From NCBI GenBank assembly GCA_020634755.1, contig JACKBC010000038.1, forward strand, positions 1-64,000: DNA of 64,000 nucleotides, in the 5' to 3' direction. This document shows, piece after piece, positions 59,929 through 64,000 of the stretch. Source of the stretch: Caldilineaceae bacterium. GTDB taxonomy: Bacteria > Chloroflexota > Anaerolineae > Caldilineales > Caldilineaceae. The notes below the pieces were generated by a model. The model ran no database searches and was not told the DNA's origin. It saw nothing but the letters and a program-made list of their open reading frames with translations. Positions within the stretch are counted from its first letter, which is position 1. Each line of letters starts with the position of its first letter. Position numbers and translations under genes: made by a program.

Positions 59929-60185
59929 CACGACTTACGCAGTGTCGGTGGGCCGCCAGGAGAGCATAACATAGCTGACTGGCAATTTTCCCCCTAGACT
60001 TGCGTAAGTCCTATTAATAACACACGTTACGCAGCGACAGCCAGTCTGCTAGAGAGAAACGGGAACGTCGGCGAGCCGACTTTGCTCCAGGCTTGCGTAA
60101 CATAAGTGAATAAATAGGTTTATGCAGCCCTGGTGGACTGCCGGAGAGTGTAGCACCAGCTTGCTCTCAGCTTGGGTATGTCCTA
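59929..60185. repeat. Three tandem ACTTACGCA-type elements
   Basis: 59929-60012 is complete (cacgacttacgcagtg ... cttgcgtaagtcct), with inverted ends. 60022-60107 is a related copy (acacgttacgcagcg ... cttgcgtaacat). 60123-60185 is a degraded third one. The full copy is the uninterrupted form of the element at 48222-48472. They occupy the long gap before the giant DUF11 gene. Confidence 0.68.
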
Positions 60186-60411
60186 TGGACAAAGGTCACT
60201 GAGGGACCTGGCAAAATTTTTACATTGCTGTTTTCCGGCGGCAGAGGCAAGTATATAACAGCGCACGGCCCCCTCAAAATAGCGCACATTTCACCGAACA
60301 AGTAATTTCGCAGATACAACCTGGACCGGCGGAAAGCAGCAAATGAGTTCGGCAAGTTTAGGTCATCGCTGTGGAGTTACGTGAAAGAATTGTTTTTTGG
60401 ATGGAGGAAAC

Positions 60412-63400
60412 ATGAACTATTCGCAAATTTATAACCGCATAAAGCCGTGGGCTGTGGTCAGTTTAATGGTGGCGCTGCTTCTGCTCACCTTTAGCGTTAG
60501 CCTGGCTTCACCAACGCTTTTTGGTAAATCCACGCTGGGCGATTTCGTCTGGTACGACATCAATGGCGATGGGTTGAAGGGAGCTAATGAACCGGGCATT
60601 AACGGTGTTCTCATTAAATTATATCGGGATGTAAACAATAATAATCAGATCGATCTGGGCGATCAGCTTATTACAAGCACGGTAACAGCCAATGATGTTG
60701 GCGGCATCGGCGATGACACTGGCGGCAACAATGGCCCTGGCTTTTATGATTTCTCCGTTGATGGGGGCGCTGGCATTGTCTACATTGTGGAGATCGATGC
60801 TTCAAACTTTGCTCCTGGTGGCCCGCTGGAGGATTATGTTTATTCGGGCGAGAATGCAACCCAGCCCTATAATGGCCCACAGCAGCGGGTAGTGCCTTAT
60901 CCCGAAAACCCGGATGACAAAAATAATGTGGACTTCCCATTTTATAAAATGAGTTTGGGCGACCTGGTATGGGAAGATTTTAACAACGATGGGAATAAAG
61001 ACCCCAATGAACTGGGGCTCAACAACGTGCCGGTGGCGCTGGTAGACACATCTACCGGCCAAGTGGTCGATACCACGGTGACGAGCAATGGCGGTTGGTA
61101 CACCTTTACACAGGTCATTGCCGGCACCTACGTTGTGAGCGTGACGCCGCCTGCCGGCTATTTAAGCAGCACCGGTCCCAATCAGGAAGCAGACCCCGAT
61201 GCCAACGGGGATGAAAATGACAATGGTCTGGACACGCCAGTCAATGGCGCCATTGTCAGCGCGCCATTTAATATGCAGCCCAATGATGCCGGCGCGCAGA
61301 GCAACAATGTGCTGGATCCAGCTCGGGCCTCTACGCACAATCCGACCGTCGACTTTGGTCTCATCAAGAATTTTGACTTGGCGCTTGTGAAGCGCGTCCA
61401 CGCCAATCAGCCCAAGCCGATTCAGCCTGGTCAGGATGTGACCTTTACCATTACCATTTTTAATCAGGGCGATTTTGCGGCAGCCAATGTAAACGTGGTC
61501 GATTATATTCCATCTGGCTTTACGTTGAGCCCGCTGGAGACCGATTGGAGCGGTGGACCTACGGGAACCGTCAGCCATGTATTGGCTTCAACATTGGCCG
61601 CGCACAGCCAAACGTCAGTCGATATTATCCTGCGCGTCAACAATCCGCTGACGCCGGGCAACTATACCAATGCGGCCGAAATTGCCAGCGCTACCGACCA
61701 GAATGGTAACCCGGTGGTGGATGTAGACTCGACGCCCGATAGTATCAATGGCAATGACGGTACGCCCAAGGATGATGTGGTTAACGAGGATCACAAAACG
61801 AACCCCAATGCCGACGAAGATGACCAGGATCCTGCGAATTTCGTGGTCGATGTCTTTGACCTGGCGCTCATTAAACGGCTGGGAGTCGGGCAACCATCCG
61901 CAGTGCTGCCTGGCGCTGATGTCAGATTTACGGTGGAGATTCGTAATCAGGGCACGTTGACCGCGACGAATATCGAGCTGATCGACTATATTCCCAGCGG
62001 CTTTAGCCTGAGCCCCAACAATAGCGCCAACTGGACGGACGGCGGCAGCACGGCTACCTATGCCAGCATTGCCAGCCTGCCCCCCAGCGGCGTGACCACG
62101 GTGGATGTGATGCTGCGTGTGGATGCATTGGCGACCACCGGTACATACACAAATGTGGCCGAGATCAAAGACGCCACCGACCCCAACGGCAATCCCATTT
62201 CGGACATCGATTCTACGCCGGAAGATGCGCAGCAGAATGGCGCCGGCGATACGTTTACCACCGATGACGGCGTGGCGGGGAACGGCAAAACCGGTGGTGA
62301 TGAAGATGATCACGATCCGGCCACGGTGAATGTTGGCAACGTATTCGACTTGGCCTTGCGCAAGACGTTGGCGCCGGGACAAGCCTCTTCCATTAAAAAT
62401 GGTGATGACATTACATTTACCATCACCGTCTTTAACCAAGGGACTCTGATTGCCGACAACATTGTGCTGGTCGATTATCTGCCCACGGGTTTTACGCTCA
62501 GTGCCAGCGAAGCCAATTGGACCAGCAGTGGTGGTATGGTCACGCGTACGCTGGCCGGCCAGTTGGCCCCCAATACTAATACCAGCGTCACCATCCGCTT
62601 GACGGCCAGCAACGTGAGTGCTGCCGGCACCTATACGAATATTGCCGAAATCAAGAGCGCCACTGATGACCAAGGCACTCCGCAAACCGATGTGGACTCT
62701 ACGCCGGAAGATACACAGGGCAACGGACCCAATGATACCTATGTGACCAATGATGACGTCAATGGCAATGGCCTGGCTGGCGGCGATGAAGATGATAGCG
62801 ACCCCGAACCGTTCCGTGTGGAAATCTTCGATCTGGCGCTGACCAAGAGCCTGCAAACCAGCCAGGCGCCCATGATACGGCCCGGGCAAGACGCGACCTT
62901 TACAATCACCATCTTCAATCAAGGCTCTATTCCGGCTTCGAACATTGTGGTGGTGGACTATGTGCCAACTGGCTTTTCGCTTAGCCCGCTGGCCACAGGC
63001 TGGAGCGGAAGTGGCCCAATCACGCGCGTCATCAGCGGGCCGCTGGCGCCCCAGACCTCAACGCAGATCGATGTGGTGCTGCGCGCCAACAGTCCCCTCG
63101 TATCTGGCAACTATGTAAACGTGGCCGAAATTCAGTCCGCCACTGACCCCAATGGCAACCCGGTTACCGATATTGATTCGACGCCCGATGCCAACAGCAC
63201 CAATGATGGAACGCCCAAGGACAATGTGACCAATGAAAATCACAAGGCCAATCCCACCGCCGATGAGGATGACCACGATCCGGAGAGCATCCGCGTGGTC
63301 AATCCGTCCATTGTCATCCTAAAGAAACTGAATACGCCGCAGCCCATCCGCACGGGGGACCCCATTAGCTTTACGCTGACCATTACGAATACGGGTGATG

Positions 63401-64000
63401 TCACGGCAACCGCGGTTTCGGTGTTCGACAATTATGACACGCTCTATTTGCAATATGTGAATTCCACGCCGGCCTCGGTGGATAACAACAACGATGGGCG
63501 GCTGGACTGGACGGACATTACCATTCCGCTGGGCGACATGGCGCCGGGCGACACGGTCAAAATCGATGTGAACTTTACCGGTCTGGCCGATACCAGTAAG
63601 TTGGGCGCTCAGCAGCCCTGCATGGAAACGGGCGCTACCTGTAACGTGGCTGGGATTGGCAGCGCCACTGGTTTCGTACCTGGTCTGCCGCCCATTGCGT
63701 TCCCGCCGGCGCAGAACACAGATGAAGCCGCCATCATCAATCCCACGGCGGTCAGCTTGGTCAACCGCAAGGTACAGACCGGCGCCAACGGTACAACCAT
63801 CAGCTGGTCTACCGTAACCGAGAATGACATGCTGGGCTTTAACATTCGCCGCACTACTAAGAATGAAAAGCCGGTACAGGTCAATACAGAGATGATTCCG
63901 GCACAACATGCGGGGCAGAGCACGGGTGACGACTACAGCTACATGGATGCAGCCGCCGTGAATGGTGTCGAAAGCGCCAAATACATCTATATTCTGGATG
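60412..64000 (+). CDS. Giant secreted SdrD-B/DUF11 repeat protein, 5' part
   Basis: 1,196 codons without a stop, running off the window. AGGAGG lies just before the ATG at 60412. A signal peptide (about 1-32; VVSLMVALLLLTFSVSLA) is followed by two SdrD B-type domains (about 38-180 and 182-320; LGDFVWYDINGDGLKGANEP, LGDLVWEDFNNDGNKDPNEL). At least five DUF11 repeats of ~160 residues follow. Each has DLALxKxL, GQDVTFTITIFNQG, VVDYIPSGFTLS, YTNAAEIASATDQNGNPV and an acidic DSTPD...NEDHK...DEDDxDP tail. A final segment (ISWSTVTENDMLGFNIRRTT) begins a fibronectin-like domain. SdrD-B domains bind calcium; the whole is probably a surface stalk or adhesin. Confidence 0.93.
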   Translation, partial: MNYSQIYNRIKPWAVVSLMVALLLLTFSVSLASPTLFGKSTLGDFVWYDINGDGLKGANEPGINGVLIKLYRDVNNNNQIDLGDQLITSTVTANDVGGIGDDTGGNNGPGFYDFSVDGGAGIVYIVEIDASNFAPGGPLEDYVYSGENATQPYNGPQQRVVPYPENPDDKNNVDFPFYKMSLGDLVWEDFNNDGNKDPNELGLNNVPVALVDTSTGQVVDTTVTSNGGWYTFTQVIAGTYVVSVTPPAGYLSSTGPNQEADPDANGDENDNGLDTPVNGAIVSAPFNMQPNDAGAQSNNVLDPARASTHNPTVDFGLIKNFDLALVKRVHANQPKPIQPGQDVTFTITIFNQGDFAAANVNVVDYIPSGFTLSPLETDWSGGPTGTVSHVLASTLAAHSQTSVDIILRVNNPLTPGNYTNAAEIASATDQNGNPVVDVDSTPDSINGNDGTPKDDVVNEDHKTNPNADEDDQDPANFVVDVFDLALIKRLGVGQPSAVLPGADVRFTVEIRNQGTLTATNIELIDYIPSGFSLSPNNSANWTDGGSTATYASIASLPPSGVTTVDVMLRVDALATTGTYTNVAEIKDATDPNGNPISDIDSTPEDAQQNGAGDTFTTDDGVAGNGKTGGDEDDHDPATVNVGNVFDLALRKTLAPGQASSIKNGDDITFTITVFNQGTLIADNIVLVDYLPTGFTLSASEANWTSSGGMVTRTLAGQLAPNTNTSVTIRLTASNVSAAGTYTNIAEIKSATDDQGTPQTDVDSTPEDTQGNGPNDTYVTNDDVNGNGLAGGDEDDSDPEPFRVEIFDLALTKSLQTSQAPMIRPGQDATFTITIFNQGSIPASNIVVVDYVPTGFSLSPLATGWSGSGPITRVISGPLAPQTSTQIDVVLRANSPLVSGNYVNVAEIQSATDPNGNPVTDIDSTPDANSTNDGTPKDNVTNENHKANPTADEDDHDPESIRVVNPSIVILKKLNTPQPIRTGDPISFTLTITNTGDVTATAVSVFDNYDTLYLQYVNSTPASVDNNNDGRLDWTDITIPLGDMAPGDTVKIDVNFTGLADTSKLGAQQPCMETGATCNVAGIGSATGFVPGLPPIAFPPAQNTDEAAIINPTAVSLVNRKVQTGANGTTISWSTVTENDMLGFNIRRTTKNEKPVQVNTEMIPAQHAGQSTGDDYSYMDAAAVNGVESAKYIYILD

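Noticed and set aside
61615..62922. 435-codon minus-strand frame in the DUF11 gene
   Set aside because: Its repetitive Ile/Gly-rich sequence mirrors the DUF11 repeats on the other strand.

Overview
The window looks like the chromosome of a Chloroflexota bacterium (Anaerolineae/Caldilineae-like). This is inferred from gene style, not from a marker gene: many secreted proteins with DUF11, SdrD-B, PA14, Calx-beta and VWA domains, Thr/Pro linkers and a short terminal YLP tail; STAND ATPase and TPR proteins; family-2 glycosyltransferases with a shared N-terminal domain; and intergenic gaps full of short inverted-repeat elements. No rRNA, tRNA or CRISPR array was found.

Layout. 0-2 kb: a toxin-antitoxin pair (PIN toxin cut by the window edge) and an M20 peptidase. 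2-3.6 kb: repeats and a decayed enolase-superfamily gene. 3.9-8.7 kb: a STAND ATPase gene overlapping a TPR gene, divergent from a TPR-HTH regulator. 8.9-16.2 kb: an exported-protein region with a broken VWA protein, an emfourin-like lipoprotein, a broken FTP/PepSY-trypsin-LRR-thermolysin gene and a secreted repeat protein. 16.6-30.3 kb, all minus strand: a glycan assembly and export operon (four GT2 enzymes, three GT-C-like membrane proteins, a Wzm/Wzt-type ABC exporter). 31-36.5 kb: MFS transporter, two cobalamin genes, an anchored Thr-rich protein, an aminotransferase. 36.8-39.2 kb: SDR, RidA, AlkA-like glycosylase, antitoxin remnant. 39.2-42.3 kb: ECF sigma, anti-sigma-like protein, cytochrome c and MsrQ-like heme protein in one operon. 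42.4-50.4 kb: PA14 protein, MurJ, C39-like/TPR protein, cold-shock protein, a CHAT-fold protein lacking its catalytic pair. 50.5-59.8 kb: PadR regulator with a perfect palindromic operator, DUF6958-like protein, epimerase, cupin, Calx-beta protein, TlyA, two SDRs, an aldo/keto reductase. 60.4-64 kb: start of a giant SdrD-B/DUF11 protein that runs off the window.

Working together. The 16.6-30.3 kb genes mostly overlap or abut and probably build and export a surface polysaccharide; MurJ and the epimerase fit cell-envelope metabolism. The sigma/anti-sigma/cytochrome/MsrQ operon looks like an envelope redox-stress unit. Emfourin next to an M4 protease suggests an inhibitor-protease pair.

Reading-frame breaks cluster at 3.3-3.6, 9.6-12.4 and 19.3-21.8 kb, while 31-64 kb is clean. 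They could be real decay or local sequence error. At least four families of palindromic MITE-like repeats are present, one inserted inside another.
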